Origin: Antedon mediterranea
Taxonomy: Eukaryota; Echinodermata; Crinoidea; Comatulida; Antedonidae
Direction: 5' to 3'
Assembly: GCF_964355755.1 (NCBI RefSeq)
Contig: NC_092670.1
Span: 2,877,001 to 2,941,000, forward strand
DNA: 64,000 nucleotides
The position numbers and the translations under genes were made by a program. Position 1 is the first letter of the stretch. Each line of letters begins with the position of its first letter. Positions 43,030-56,400 of the stretch are shown here, in pieces. Below the pieces are notes generated by a model. The model saw only the letters and a list, made by a program, of their open reading frames with translations. It had not been told where the DNA came from and did no database searches.

Positions 43030-43745
43030 TGTCAAAATTATAAAAATATATTATAAATAAAATTAAATATTAATTATTCCACAACATATATTACAGATGA
43101 ATCAGGCGATACAACTGTAATGAAATGTTAGCTTCAATTCAAGGTTAATTATAATTATTTAAACTGTATAATTATAATCATAAGCGTATTGTTGTTCGAG
43201 CAAATCAAAAGTACTTACTACAATAAAGCACAGGTAACTCACACCCATGGCCGGCTTGCAGTGTTGTAAAAATAACATGAGTTGCTTTAGTTGCTTTAAA
43301 GCTATATAATACACACAATACTTTTATAGCCAGGGTTATTACACATTTCTTGGTAGTTATATTAACTGCAAATGATCTACAATTTAAAAATTTAAAAAAT
43401 ACAGTATGTACTGTACTGTATTTTATCATATCCTAATATTACTTGTATTGTAGGTTTTAAATTGAAGGGGTGTTAGATTTTGACTAAATATATGTTACCA
43501 TTTTACACCCTAAAAATAAATGTCCCTCCTTCCCTTCTGAACATTTCTTTGAATAAATACGGTTTCTATGTATGAAAACACTGATAAATGTACCTTTGCT
43601 AGGGGTTCTACAAACAATCAATTTTAATTAATTAAAAGAAAGTGTAAATGGGCTGAGCCAGATTGTTGTAATTTTTACCCAAATTAAGTCATTTTAAATC
43701 TCAAAATAAATCATGATTAAATTCAAAATAAATATTTAAACCACC
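43030..43745. other. no recognisable feature
   Basis: AT-rich sequence downstream (minus strand) of the decayed gene at 43752-44338. No exon, repeat or RNA gene is supported. Confidence 0.4.
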
Positions 43746-43751
43746 TACTTT

Positions 43752-44338
43752 TTATGTAGTCCATTCCAGGTCACTCATTTTGTTGATTATGGTGAGAACC
43801 TTAGGATGTATTGAATAATTCTTCTTATTTTTTCTGACTGCTGATTTTGACCCTTTGTCAGGATTCATTAGCATAAAGCTTCTGAAAGAAACAAAATAAT
43901 GTAGTTTATCATAAATTTGATACTGGAAAAGAATAAGCAAATTGCATTTTATTAGGAAAAAAAATAAAGCATTCTAATATTTATAGTTGTGAACTGTTAA
44001 AAAGCTTGCTTTTATAGTCACTTTCAAATGAAAGACACATTAATATCACCAAGTGTTATATTACATTTGGTCTAAAAATAATTAAAAACACTACTGTAGA
44101 TGTTCAAATTCAAGCCAGTAGCAGCATAAAAGCCAGTGAAACTATACAATAAGTATGCAAAACATACCTTTGAAAAAATCCATCGTAGCTGCAACATCTC
44201 AGCATTATACTGGATTCCAAAACAGTAGTATGCAGCGAACAGCATTTCTAATCCAGACACACACACGTAACAATGTTATTATTAATACAACATGGCCATC
44301 AACAGCCAGCATCCACTTTGATGTTGTTAAAATTTCCT
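43752..44338 (-). pseudogene. two exons of a decayed uncharacterised family gene
   Basis: Exon 44168-44338 (acceptor tttacag, donor gtatgt) encodes TSKWMLAVDGHVVL, then in another frame MLFAAYYCFGIQYNAEM, then in a third FFQR. The terminal exon 43752-43881 (acceptor tttctttcag) encodes SFMLMNPDKGSKS and HPKVLTIINKMSDLEWTT before TAA. The pattern YYCFxIxYxAE..xxFFQRxFxxxNPDxGSK...FEW is one I recall from many fish and invertebrate genes of unknown function. Two frame changes within one exon show decay; the exon-exon phase fits only after them. Confidence 0.55.
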
Positions 44339-44639
44339 CTGTAAATTAAGAAAAAACCTAATAATTTTTTACAACATAACAAGCACACTTTTATTTGATA
44401 CAAGAAGAAGTCTAAAAAAAGAGAACCTTATTCTCAAGATGTTTCAATGCCAAAATAAACAATGCAAGGACTGGCTTTCTTTCTCCTTTTCATTTAAAGT
44501 TTGCAACACTTTAACATACTCTACTACTACTACTGGGTGGGCATAGTCTGGACTAGTGAATCCTAGCTCGGCTAGTAGGCACTAACCAACCCAGGGCGGG
44601 AGGGGCCGCCGGTCCCAATTACATTTAAAAAAAAGTTGT

Positions 44640-45150
44640 ATGTAGGCCTAGCTACTGTAGGCCCTATATAGTAGTTAATAGGCATAATTATTGTTATTTA
44701 ATAATTAATAACTATAAATAATGTCAATTCCTGAAAAGATACTAGGCAGGCCTAGGCCTACTTGTATACAATTTATGGTGGAATAATAATATTTAATATA
44801 CTATAGGTTAATTAAATAGAAAAGTACATTTTAATTACTTTATTGAATAATGTTAAATTCCTGAACAGTGAAAGTATACCGTATTTAACATGGTGGCCTA
44901 TATAGGTCGGGATCCTATACTAGGTCTACTACTACTACTACGGCTCCCTTTCACTTTCATCAACAACAAGACCTAGCTAGGCCTACTACTAGCCAAGCAT
45001 TTGTATTTTGTACTGTACGGCCTAGCCTAGGCCTACCTCCTGACTGCTGAGTCCTGGTCTAGCTAGAGGCTTTTTAGGCAGGCCTGTATTGTGTACAGTT
45101 AGGCTATGTCAGGCCAGAGTCTGAGAGTAAGTCAAGCCTAGCCTGGCTCT
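44640..45150. repeat. TAGGCCTA island
   Basis: Frequent aggcctac/ctaggcctag motifs with tactactac runs. Upstream (minus strand) of the decayed gene at 43752-44338. Confidence 0.85.
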
Positions 45151-45159
45151 CTTTAACAG

Positions 45160-46835
45160 TTTTAACCAATTGCGGTTTGCTGCAGCACGTCGCTGAGAGT
45201 TAGTCATACATATATTGTATTTGTCTTGAGGTATTGCCTGTTAAAGAATAGCACGGGCTATACCATTGTACTGTGGGTAATTGCGGTCAAATTTATAATA
45301 AATATTGAAAACTGCAGCTTTAGGAAAACAATTTCCTGATTGCTGCCCTCTATATATTAATTTTTATTCCATGGATTTTTAACTGTATTCAAAGATATTT
45401 GCTGTATTGTAGAAACCTGCTGTGTAAAGTTTTATTTTTTTTTACAAACTCGTGTTTTCTTTTACGTTTCTACTTTGATAAATTACGGTGTATTTTTGTA
45501 GTATGCTTTAAGATTTTATTTCAATTGCCATATACAATTAATAAGAAATAATCAAGGCAATTTTTCATCGAGTGATCGGACACGAAGTATTTTCAACCCC
45601 CATCCCCTCGTGGAGGCTTGCTATGTAGTATAGCATAATTATTGAATTTCTATAGATATTTTGCTTTTTTCGTGTTTCTTTGAAACAAAATGGGTAGGAG
45701 GTAGTATTTCAAAATGTAATTCATTATTTGTGATGACATTTAATTATGTATTGATTCCTTTCAGTGGTGAGAAAAAAGAGAGCACCAAGGAGAGCGATGA
45801 CAGATATCACCAAAGGGCGTATCCTCTACTCTAGAACTCTAGACAAACAAACAATACATACAACAATTATTCATTTAAATGAATTTTAATATAAAAAAAA
45901 AAAATAACAGGTTAATTATGTACACAAAATGGAAATATAATTTAAAAGAAGAGAAAGTGTCCCGGTAATTCATAATGGACCAAACCAATTCTAAATGTTC
46001 TCTGACCTATCAGGAATTAATATCCATAATTCTTAAGTGACCATTCCTGTGCTAAATTTACTTAACGCCCTTAATTAGTGCTAATTAGACATTTAATTAG
46101 AATTGTTAGTACATTAACGAAATTCACGTCACATATACTTATGAACAGGATTCATCATTCAAGTTTGAAATTCGGGGCCAAAGGTCAGTTTAATAAAAAA
46201 TCAGATTAAATTTGAGTAGCCTACATTAACCAAACCAATTCTAAAATGTCCTCTTTTATATACTACAGGCCTACTGAATAACATTGTTGCTACACAAACT
46301 TTCTATTACTACTTAGGCCTATTGATAAATATTCACTTCTAGTCTAAAAATGCAAAATGTTCACAGATTTATACCACGAGTACATTTAATAAAATGAAAT
46401 TGTCGTGTTATCAATATACGAAACTACAATAATATTCTTCGAAAGTGCATTATTGTGTTTTTGTTATACACAATACATTTCTGTACTTAATTTAAGATCA
46501 ACACCCACCCATTATGTAATAGGTCTAATAATAATTTTAAAAGTTATACCGAGATGTATAAAGAAAAAGGCCCAATCATAATTTCATTTACACGACAACA
46601 ATTTACGTTAAAAACTAATATTGATTTCATTTCATTTCATTATTTATTTGGTCTATTTGAGTATATACATAACAACAACAAAATTTAAATTGGGGATTCA
46701 AAATGTATATATTTTAAGTCGGTGTACCTCATTTGACCACAGAAAACAGCACAATGTGTTCAATCAAATATTCTTATAATTTATTTTTGTTGATAGTTTA
46801 GTTACAAAATGTTCTGTATTTCATTTCTTTTGTTG
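45160..46835. other. mostly featureless AT-rich sequence
   Basis: One acceptor-like tttcag at 45765 precedes a basic open stretch (RKKRAPRRAMTDITKG), but there is no donor or domain. Otherwise nothing is recognised. Confidence 0.35.
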
Positions 46836-46837
46836 CT

Positions 46838-46882
46838 ATGGAAAGTTTGTCTGAAATAAAATTTGAATTGAATTATTATTGT
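46838..46882 (+). mobile_element. non-LTR retrotransposon 3' tail
   Basis: gtctgaaataaaatttgaat followed by tgaattatt resembles the short-repeat tails of CR1/L2 elements. No coding part is present. Confidence 0.35.
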
Positions 46883-46929
46883 ATATTTATTTTTTGTAAC
46901 GTCTGTTCACTATAATAAAGGAATCAATA

Positions 46930-47560
46930 TATTTTGGACGGTCTGAGGTACCCCCGTGACAGATTTGACCCCGTTATAATATAACAGTTAATAGATATCT
47001 ATTTTAGTAGGTGCAATATATCACGGACTTTCTAGACTATTAGGTACCCCCGTGAAAGATTGCACTTGAAAAATCGATCTAAGAATGTTAATTATTTTAA
47101 CACTAAACCACAATAGTTCAATTTGGTCAGATAAGATGGACATACCGCATTGTACCTATACCACTAGGATCTCGAAAACTAAACACTGTCTTCAATCAAA
47201 TAATTTAATTAATAAATAATAATTCTTGGTTCTCCCCTTTTGTCATTTTTTTGCAAATGGATACAAAATCCTATGCTGAAATAGTGTATCACCGTGACAG
47301 ATTAAACCCTACAGTAAATATATACATTAAGGGATACAATATATTACGGGCTGTCTACCCCCGAGACAGATGAGATTGGACCCCTTATATTATTACATTC
47401 AATAACTATCTATTTTATGGGGTGCAATATATTACGGACTTACTAGAATATTAGGTATCCCCGTGACAGATTACACTCCCTCTATATTATAACAGTTAAT
47501 AACTATATAGGGGATAACATATATTACGGCCTTTCTAGAATTATTAGGTACTCCTAGCTA
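46930..47560. repeat. degenerate ~110-120-bp tandem repeat
   Basis: Recurring blocks: ggtacccccgtgacagatt, tataacagttaataactat and gcaatatatcacggactttc/attacggacttactaga, about five times with heavy divergence. Confidence 0.8.
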
Positions 47561-47722
47561 CGAGCCTACATACAATATAAAGATGTCCGATTCTGTTAAT
47601 GAATGTAGGTTGTGATTAAACTATAAATTAATTATTTATTAATTATTATTAGTACATTAAATTACGATATACTGTTATTTCATCGAGTTATCAAGTTCTC
47701 ATTGCATACGTTTTGATTTGAG

Positions 47723-47761
47723 CATAGAGATATTATAGTTCACTTTATAACATCTCTATTT
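47723..47761. mobile_element. 39-bp imperfect palindromic micro-element, 7-bp TSD
   Basis: Starts catagagatattatagttc, matching 23581; the right arm is mutated (ctttataacatctctat). The 7-bp repeats atttgag lie at 47716-47722 and 47762-47768. It is an older insertion of the same family. Confidence 0.8.
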
Positions 47762-48287
47762 ATTTGAGGGAGGGAGGCCAGGAGTGTCATCCCTTAGGAA
47801 TGTTAAAATTTGATGGATTAGAGGATGTAGATTTCAAGGGAAAGGAGGTCGGGGGCAACAGGGGACATTGCATAAACCACGAGGAATGTAAATAAGGCTA
47901 AGGAACGGAAGGAAATCAAAATATGGATAATGCCCTACAAAAATGACAGGTTGATGAAACTTACCCACACTGTTTTGTTTGATTGATGGGTACGTACATA
48001 CGAATCTGTTTCTTACAATTTGATTGGTTAGCAACCCCTAATTTGTTTTGCTAAATCTCTATAAATACAGATTAATTTATTAAAAAGTAGTAAAAGAAAT
48101 GGTTGTTTCTTACACCGCATGCATTGCTGAAAATTTCGATATAAACTAAATAAAATAATTTAGAAGTTTGTTTGCTACCGTACCAGTGTGAAATTGCAGC
48201 ACACAGATGGCTACACCTTTCAGTAAGTAATGCTGTAGGCCTATTTATCCAATTTCTTATAATCAAGTAATAGAAACTGAATTTAGA

Positions 48288-48498
48288 TAATATTCAATTG
48301 CTTTAAATATAATTTATCTTATATAAATTGATATTAACATGTTCCCTGTGATGAATAATATCATAAAAAAATGTATTTAAAGATACATTTGAGCATTTAC
48401 AGGAATTTTCCTTAAGAGCTTGGTTTTTATAAAACGTATTTATTTGCTTTAAATATAATTTATCTTATCTAAATTGATATAAACATATTCCCTGTGGC
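48288..48498. repeat. 157-bp satellite, left edge
   Basis: About 1.3 diverged monomers (gttccctgtgatgaat present; spacing as in the main array). Divergence is highest here, as expected at an array edge. Confidence 0.9.
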
Positions 48499-48690
48499 CC
48501 TGTTTCTGCTGCCAAGAAAATACCGTATTTTATACGGTATTTTGTGAATACCGTATAGGCCTATAGACCGTATTTTTTTGGCTGCAGAAACTGCGCTCAA
48601 AAAAAAATACCGTATTTTGTATACCGTATTTTCCCCACAAAATTTGTGGATAAAATACGGTATTTACAAATTTATACCGTATGAAAAATA
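48499..48690. mobile_element. short inverted-repeat element in the satellite
   Basis: gtttctgctgccaagaaaa pairs with tttttttggctgcagaaac; between and after lie many ataccgtat/atacggtat motifs. It abuts a 5'-truncated Helitron. Confidence 0.55.
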
Positions 48691-49519
48691 ATTGTTTTTA
48701 ATAGCTGAACACCGGTTGAGCTCAAGTACAGCATCATAATGTTGAAGACAGGCTGATTTTCTTTAAAAAAAAAAAACTATTTCGATAGATTTAATAAACG
48801 TTTATACAATTGTATTGATTTGCGATGAATGGAACATTCCAATCCCTCAGTCTGTCAGTTTGGTTTAACACAAGTAGGTAAATTTATGAGCCCTTAAGTA
48901 TAACACATAAATTTATGGGCCCTTAGAGAATAAACTTGCAATAGTGGGACAATACTGTACTGTAAATATATATTAACCATTTTTGGTCGTCATTTGCATC
49001 GAAAATTTGCTTCTCAACGTTTGTATTATAATTAATAATTATAAAAAATATAAATGTCGTAGTGGTGTATTGTTACATACTTTACTATTTCAATTGACTA
49101 TAAAAGGGACAGTTTTAACAAAGTATTAAATCGCAATTGTTTTACTGTATTTAGTGGTATATTAAATATTTATAGGCCTATAAAACATGAAACAATATTT
49201 CGTTACTTCACATCCTCTTCCCAATCCCTAAACATAGGCCTACATACAAAACACACATTTGGTTTATTTTAAGTCCAAAATTTGGACTCATTTTATGACA
49301 AGTTTCTCTTTCGGAAGTAATACCCAGGGTGCTAATTTTAGTTGACTACATAAATCATCGTGTCTATTTATTCGTTTTCTGACAATGTATTAGTCCGGTA
49401 GTACGTAGGCTACATTATTTTAAAGTCGCCAGTTTTTTTACGCTGAAATTACTGTGTATTCCAGAACCATTGTGGACACGCCTCAGATGGTACGCGAGCG
49501 AAGCGAGCGTACAATCTAG
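48690..49519 (+). mobile_element. Helitron, 5'-truncated, ending in the satellite
   Basis: The body taattgtttttaatagctg ... ttgatttgcgatgaatgg matches 52345-53464. The 3' end has the hairpin gtacgcgagcgaagcgagcgtac shape (arms gtacgcgagcg/cgagcgtac) then aatCTAG (49516-49519) and T. No protein is encoded. Confidence 0.75.
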
Positions 49520-52344
49520 TTAAATATAATTTATCCTATCTAAATTGATTTAAACATGTTCCCTGTGATGAATAATATCATATTCACTAAATAAAAATGT
49601 ATTTAAAGGTACATTTGAGCATTTACAGGATTTTTTCTTGAGAGCGTGTTTTTTGTTGAACACGTCTTTAATTGCTTTAAATATAATTTTTTTTATCTAA
49701 ATTGATATAAACATGTTCCCTGTGATGAATGATATCATATTCACTCATTAAATATTTATTTAAAGGTACATTTGAGCATTTACAGGATTTTTTCTTGAGA
49801 GCGTGTTTTTTGTTGAACACGTATTTAATTGCTTTAAATATAATTTTTCTTATCTAAATTGATATAAACATGTTCCCTGTGATGAATGATTATATTCACT
49901 CAATAAAAATGTATTTAAAGGTACATTTGAGCATTTACAGGATTTTTTCTTGAGAGCGTGTTTTTTGTTGAACACGTCTTTAATTGCTTTAAATATAATT
50001 TTTCTTATCTAAATTGATTTAAGCATGTTCCCTGTGATGAATAATATCATATTCACTCAATAAAAATGTATTTAAAGGTACATTTGAGCATTTACAGGAT
50101 TTTTTCTTGAGAGCGTGTTTTTTGTTGAACACGTATTTAATTGCTTTAAATATAATTTTTCTTATCTAAATTGATATAAACATGTTCCCTGTGATGAATA
50201 ATATCATATTCACTCAATAAAAATGTATTTAAAGGTACATTTGAGCATTTACAGGATTTTTTCTTGAGAGCGTGTTTTTTGTTGAACACGTATTTAATTG
50301 CTTTAAATATAATTTAACTTATCTAAATTGATATAAACATGTTCCCTGTGATGAATAATATCGTATTCACTCATTAAATATTTATTTAAAGGTACATTTG
50401 AGCATTTACAGGATTTTTTCTTGAGAGTGTGTTTTTTGTTGAACACGTATTTAATTGCTTTAAATATAATTTTACTTATCTAAATTGATATAAACATGTT
50501 CCCTGTGATGAATAATATCGTATTCACTCATTAAATATTTATTTAAAGGTACATTTGAGCATTTACAGGATTTTTTCTTGAGAGCGTGTTTTTTGTTGAA
50601 CACGTATTCAATTGCTTTAAATATAATTTTTCTTATCTAAATTGATATAAACATGTTCCCTGTGATGAATGATATCATATTCACTCATTAAATATTTATT
50701 TAAAGGTACATTTGAGCATTTACAGGATTTTTTCTTGAGAGCCTGTTTTTTGTTGAACACGTATTTAATTGCTTTAAATATAATTTTTCTTATCTAAATT
50801 GATATAAACATGTTCCCTGTGATGAATAATATCATATTCACTCATTAAATATTTATTTAAAGGTACATTTGAGCATTTACAGGATTTTTTCTTGAGAGCG
50901 TGTTTTTTGTTGAACACATATTTAATTGCTTTAAATATAATTTTTCTTATCTAAATTGATATAAACATGTTCCCTGTGATGAATAATATCGTATTCACTC
51001 ATTAAATATTTATTTAAAGGTACATTTGAGCATTTACAGGATTTTTTCTTGAGAGTGTGTTTTTTGTTGAACACGTATTTAATTGCTTTAAATATAATTT
51101 AACTTATCTAAATTGATATAAACATGTTCCCTGTGATGAATAATATCGTATTCACTCATTAAATATTTATTTAAAGGTACATTTGAGCATTTACAGGATT
51201 TTTTCTTGAGAGCGTGTTTTTTGTTGAACACGTATTTAATTGCTTTAAATATAATTTTTCTTATCTAAATTAATATAAACATGTTCCCTGTGATGAATAA
51301 TATCATATTCACTAAATAAAAATGTATTTAAAGGTACATTTGAGCATTTACAGGATTTTTTCTTGAGGGCGTGTTTTTTGTTGAACACGTATTTAATTGC
51401 TTTAAATATAATTTTTCTTATCTAAATTAATATAAACATGTTCCCTGTGATGAATAATATCATATTCACTAAATAAAAATGTATTTAAAGGTACATTTGA
51501 GCATTTACAAGATTTTTTCTTGAGAGTGTGTTTTTTGTTGAACACGTATTTAATTGCTTTAAATATAATTTAACTTATCTAAATTGATATAAACATGTTC
51601 CCTGTGATGAATAATATCATATTCACTCAATAAAAATGTATTTAAAGGTACATTTGAGCATTTACAGGATTTTTTCTTGAGAGCGTGTTTTTTGTTGAAC
51701 ACGTATTTAATTGCTTTAAATATAATTTAACTTATCTAAATTGATATAAACATGTTCCCTGTGATGAATAATATCATATTCACTCAATAAAAATGTATTT
51801 AAAGGTACATTTGAGCATTTACAGGATTTTTTCTTGAGAGCGTGTTTTTTGTTGAACACGTATTTAATTGCTTTAAATATAATTTAACTTATCTAAATTA
51901 ATATAAACATGTTCCCTGTGATGAATAATATCATATTCACTAAATAAAAATGTATTTAAAGGTACATTTGAGCATTTACAGGATTTTTTCTTGAGAGTGT
52001 GTTTTTTTGTTGAACACGTATTTAATTGCTTTAAATATAATTTAACTTATCTAAATTGATATAAACATGTTCCCTGTGATGAATAATATCATATTCACTC
52101 AATAAAAATGTATTTAAAGGTACATTTGAGCATTTACAGGATTTTTTCTTGAGAGCGTGTTTTTTGTTGAACACGTATTTAATTGCTTTAAATATAATTT
52201 AACTTATCTAAATTGATATAAACATGTTCCCTGTGATGAATAATATCGTATTCACTCATTAAATATTTATTTAAAGGTACATTTGAGCATTTACAGGATT
52301 TTTTCTTGAGAGCGTGTTTTTTATTGAACACGTATTCAATTGCT
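49520..52344. repeat. 157-bp satellite, middle block (~18 monomers)
   Basis: Head-to-tail monomers contain gttccctgtgatgaat, aggtacatttgagcattt, acaggattttttcttgag and a small hairpin cgtgtt-ttttgtt-gaacacg. Variants alternate tcaataaaaatg / tcattaaatattt and aatttttc / aatttaac. Confidence 0.98.
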
Positions 52345-53464
52345 TCTATATATGATTTTAACCACCTGATGTAACCCTGTTTACTAATTAAATTTAGTTA
52401 GATAATCAGTTATTGACAATTAAAACGAATTTAGGTTCAACCATTTGCCCCAAATAGGGGTGTTTTCCGATCGTGGTATACACTGTCTAATGGATGTCCT
52501 CATGAAAAATACCTGTACACAATAATACGAGGATACTTCGCATTTTCCTATCTCCTCCTACGATAATTGTTTTTAATAGCTGAAAACCGGTTGAACAGCT
52601 CGAGTAGAGTATCATAATGTTGAAGACAGGCCGATTTTCTTTAAAAAATACTATTTTGATAGATTTAATATACGTTTATACAAATGTATTGATTTGCGAT
52701 GAATGGAACATTCCAAATTATTTGGTTTAACCATGCTTGCATACCTCCATGATTTAACACAAGTAGGTCAATTTATGGGCCCTTTGAGAATAAACATAAA
52801 TAGTATTGTAAACCTATACAATACTGTAAATAGGTATTAACCACTTTTGATAGCCATTTGAATCGCAAATTTCTTATTGTGTGCGTTGGTAGGCCTACTG
52901 TTTATTATAATATAAACAAATATACTAATAAACTTTATTACTGTGAGTGTGGGTAGCCCCTACTTTTAGATTATAAACACATAATAATATAATACTTTAT
53001 TACTGACAGTTGCTTCTCAACGTTTGTATTGATTAATAATTACAAAAAATATAAACGTCGTGGTGGTGTATCGTTACATGTACTTTACTATTTCAATCGA
53101 CTATGACAGTGACAATTTTAACAGTTATTAAATCGGAAATGTTTTACTCTATTTAGTGTTATGTTATTTATAGGCCTATTAAAAAAAAAACCCAACCCTC
53201 AATAATGTTAGATACAAAATACAAATTGGGTTTGTTTAAATGAGTCCAAATGAAACATTTGGACTCATTTTGTGAGAAGTTTCTCTTTTGGAAGTAATTC
53301 GCACGGTGCTAATTTTGGTTGACTACATAAATACATAAATAAATGTTTTATAGTCATGCGGTACGTAGGCCTACATTTTGAAATCGCCAGTTTTTTTACG
53401 CTGAAATTACTATGTATTCGAGAACCATATGATGGCACGCTCGCTTCGCTCGCGTACCATCTAG
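52345..53464 (+). mobile_element. full Helitron inserted in the satellite (1120 bp)
   Basis: Starts TCTATATATGATTTTAACC and ends with a hairpin (arms cacgctcgc/gctcgcgt) plus accatCTAG (53461-53464). The flanks attgct / ttaaat rejoin to a normal monomer, so insertion was between two T's with no duplication, as for Helitron2-type elements. No Rep/helicase is encoded. Confidence 0.8.
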
Positions 53465-56400
53465 TTAAATATAATTTTTCTTATCTAAATTGATATAAAC
53501 ATGTTCCCTGTGATGAATAATATCATATTTACTCAATAAAAATGTATTTAAAGGTACATTTGAGCATTTACAGGATTTTTTTCTTGAGGGCGTGTTTTTT
53601 GTTGAACACGTATTTAATTGCTTTAAATATAATTTTTCTTATCTAAATTAATATAAACATGTTCCCTGTGATGAATAATATCATATTCACTAAATAAAAA
53701 TGTATTTAAAGGTACATTTGAGCATTTACAGGATTTTTTCTTGAGAGCGTGTTTTTTGTTGAACACGTATTTAATTGCTTTAAATATAATTTAACTTATC
53801 TAAATTGATATAAACATGTTCCCTGTGATGAATAATATCATATTCACTCAATAAAAATGTATTTAAAGGTACATTTGAGCATTTACAGGATTTTTTCTTG
53901 AGAGCGTGTTTTTTGTTGAAAACGTATTCAATTGCTTTAAATATAATTTTTCTTATCTAAATTGATATATACATGTTCCCTGTGATGAATAATATCATAT
54001 TCACTCAATCAAAATGTATTTAAAGGTACATTTAAGTATTTACAGGATTTTTTCTTGAGAGCGTGTTTTTTGTTGAACACGTATTTAATTGCTTTAAATA
54101 TAATTTAACTTATCTAAATTGATATAAACATGTTCCCTGTGATGAATAATATCGTATTCACTCATTAAATATTTATTTAAAGGTACATTTGAGCATTTAC
54201 AGGATTTTTTCTTGAGAGCGTGTTTTTTGTTGAACACGTATTTAATTGCTTTAAATATAATTTAACTTATCCAAATTGATATAAACATGTTCCCTGTGAT
54301 GAATAATATCGTATTCACTCATTAAATATTTATTTAAAGGTACATTTGAGCATTTACAGGATTTTTTCTTGAGAGTGTGTTTTTTGTTGAACACGTACAG
54401 TATTTAATTGCTTTAAATATAATTTTTCTTATCTAAATTGATATATACATGTTCCCTGTGATGAATAATATCATATTCACTCAATCAAAATGTATTTAAA
54501 GGTACATTTAAGTATTTACAGGATTTTTTCTTGAGAGCGTGTTTTTTGTTGAACACGTATTTAATTGCTTTAAATATAATTTAACTTATCTAAATTGATA
54601 TAAACATGTTCCCTGTGATGAATAATATCGTATTCACTCATTAAATATTTATTTAAAGGTACATTTGAGCATTTACAGGATTTTTTCTTGAGAGCGTGTT
54701 TTTTGTTGAACACGTATTTAATTGCTTTAAATATAATTTAACTTATCTAAATTGATATAAACATGTTCCCTGTGATGAATAACATCATATTCACTCAATA
54801 AAAATGTATTTAAAGGTACATTTGAGCATTTACAGGATTTTTTCTTGAGAGCGTGTTTTTTGTTGAACACGTCTTTAATTGCTTTAAATATAATTTTTCT
54901 TATCTAAATTGATATAAACATGTTCCCTGTGATGAATGATATCACTCATTAAATATTTATTTAAAGGTACATTTGAGCATTTACAGGATTTTTTCTTGAG
55001 AGCGTGTTTTTTGTTGAACACGTATTTAATTGCTTTAAATATAATTTTTCTTATCTAAATTGAAATATAAACATGTTCCCTGTGATGAATAATATCATAT
55101 TCACTAATTAAATATTTATTTAAAGGTACATTTGAGCATTTACAGGATTTTTTCTTGAGAGCGTGTTTGTTGTTGAACACATATTTAATTGCTTTAAATA
55201 TAATTTTTCTTATCTAAATTGATATATACATGTTCCCTGTGATGAATAATATCATATTCACTCAATCAAAATGTATTTAAAGGTACATTTAAGTATTTAC
55301 AGGATTTTTTCTTGAGAGCGTGTTTTTTGTTGAACACGTATTTAATTGCTTTAAATATAATTTAACTTATCTAAATTGATATAAACATGTTCCCTGTGAT
55401 GAATAATATCGTATTCACTCATTAAATATTTATTTAAAGGTACATTTGAGCATTTACAGGATTTTTTCTTGAGAGCGTGTTTTTTGTTGAACACGTATTT
55501 AATTGCTTTAAATATAATTTAACTTATCTAAATTGATATAAACATGTTCCCTGTGATGAATAACATCATATTCACTCAATAAAAATGTATTTAAAGGTAC
55601 ATTTGAGCATTTACAGGATTTTTTCTTGAGAGCGTGTTTTTTGTTGAACACGTCTTTAATTGCTTTAAATATAATTTTTCTTATCTAAATTGATATAAAC
55701 ATGTTCCCTGTGATGAATGATATCATATTCACTCATTAAATATTTATTTAAAGGTACATTTGAGCATTTACAGGATTTTTTCTTGAGAGCGTGTTTTTTG
55801 TTGAACACGTATTTAATTGCTTTAAATATAATTTTTCTTATCTAAATTGAAATATAAACATGTTCCCTGTGATGAATAATATCATATTCACTAATTAAAT
55901 ATTTATTTAAAGGTACATTTGAGCATTTACAGGATTTTTTCTTGAGAGCGTGTTTGTTGTTGAACACATATTTAATTGCTTTAAATATAATTTTTCTTAT
56001 CTAAATTGATATAAACATGTTCCCTGTGATGAATAATATCATATTCACTCAATAAAAATGTATTTAAAGGTACATTTGAGCATTTACAGGATTTTTTTCT
56101 TGAGGGCGTGTTTTTTGTTGAACACGTATTTAATTGCTTTAAATATAATTTTTCTTATCTAAATTAATATAAACATGTTCCCTGTGATGAATAATATCAT
56201 ATTCACTAAATAAAAATGTATTTAAAGGTACATTTGAGCATTTACAGGATTTTTTCTTGAGAGCGTGTTTTTTGTTGAACACGTATTTAATTGCTTTAAA
56301 TATAATTTAACTTATCTAAATTGATATAAAAATGTTCCCTGTGATGAATAATATCATATTCACTCAATAAAAATGTATTTAAAGGTACATTTGAGCATTT

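Noticed and set aside
45765-45835. Possible exon with basic peptide RKKRAPRRAMTDITKG
   Set aside because: Only an acceptor-like site is present; there is no donor, partner exon or recognised domain.
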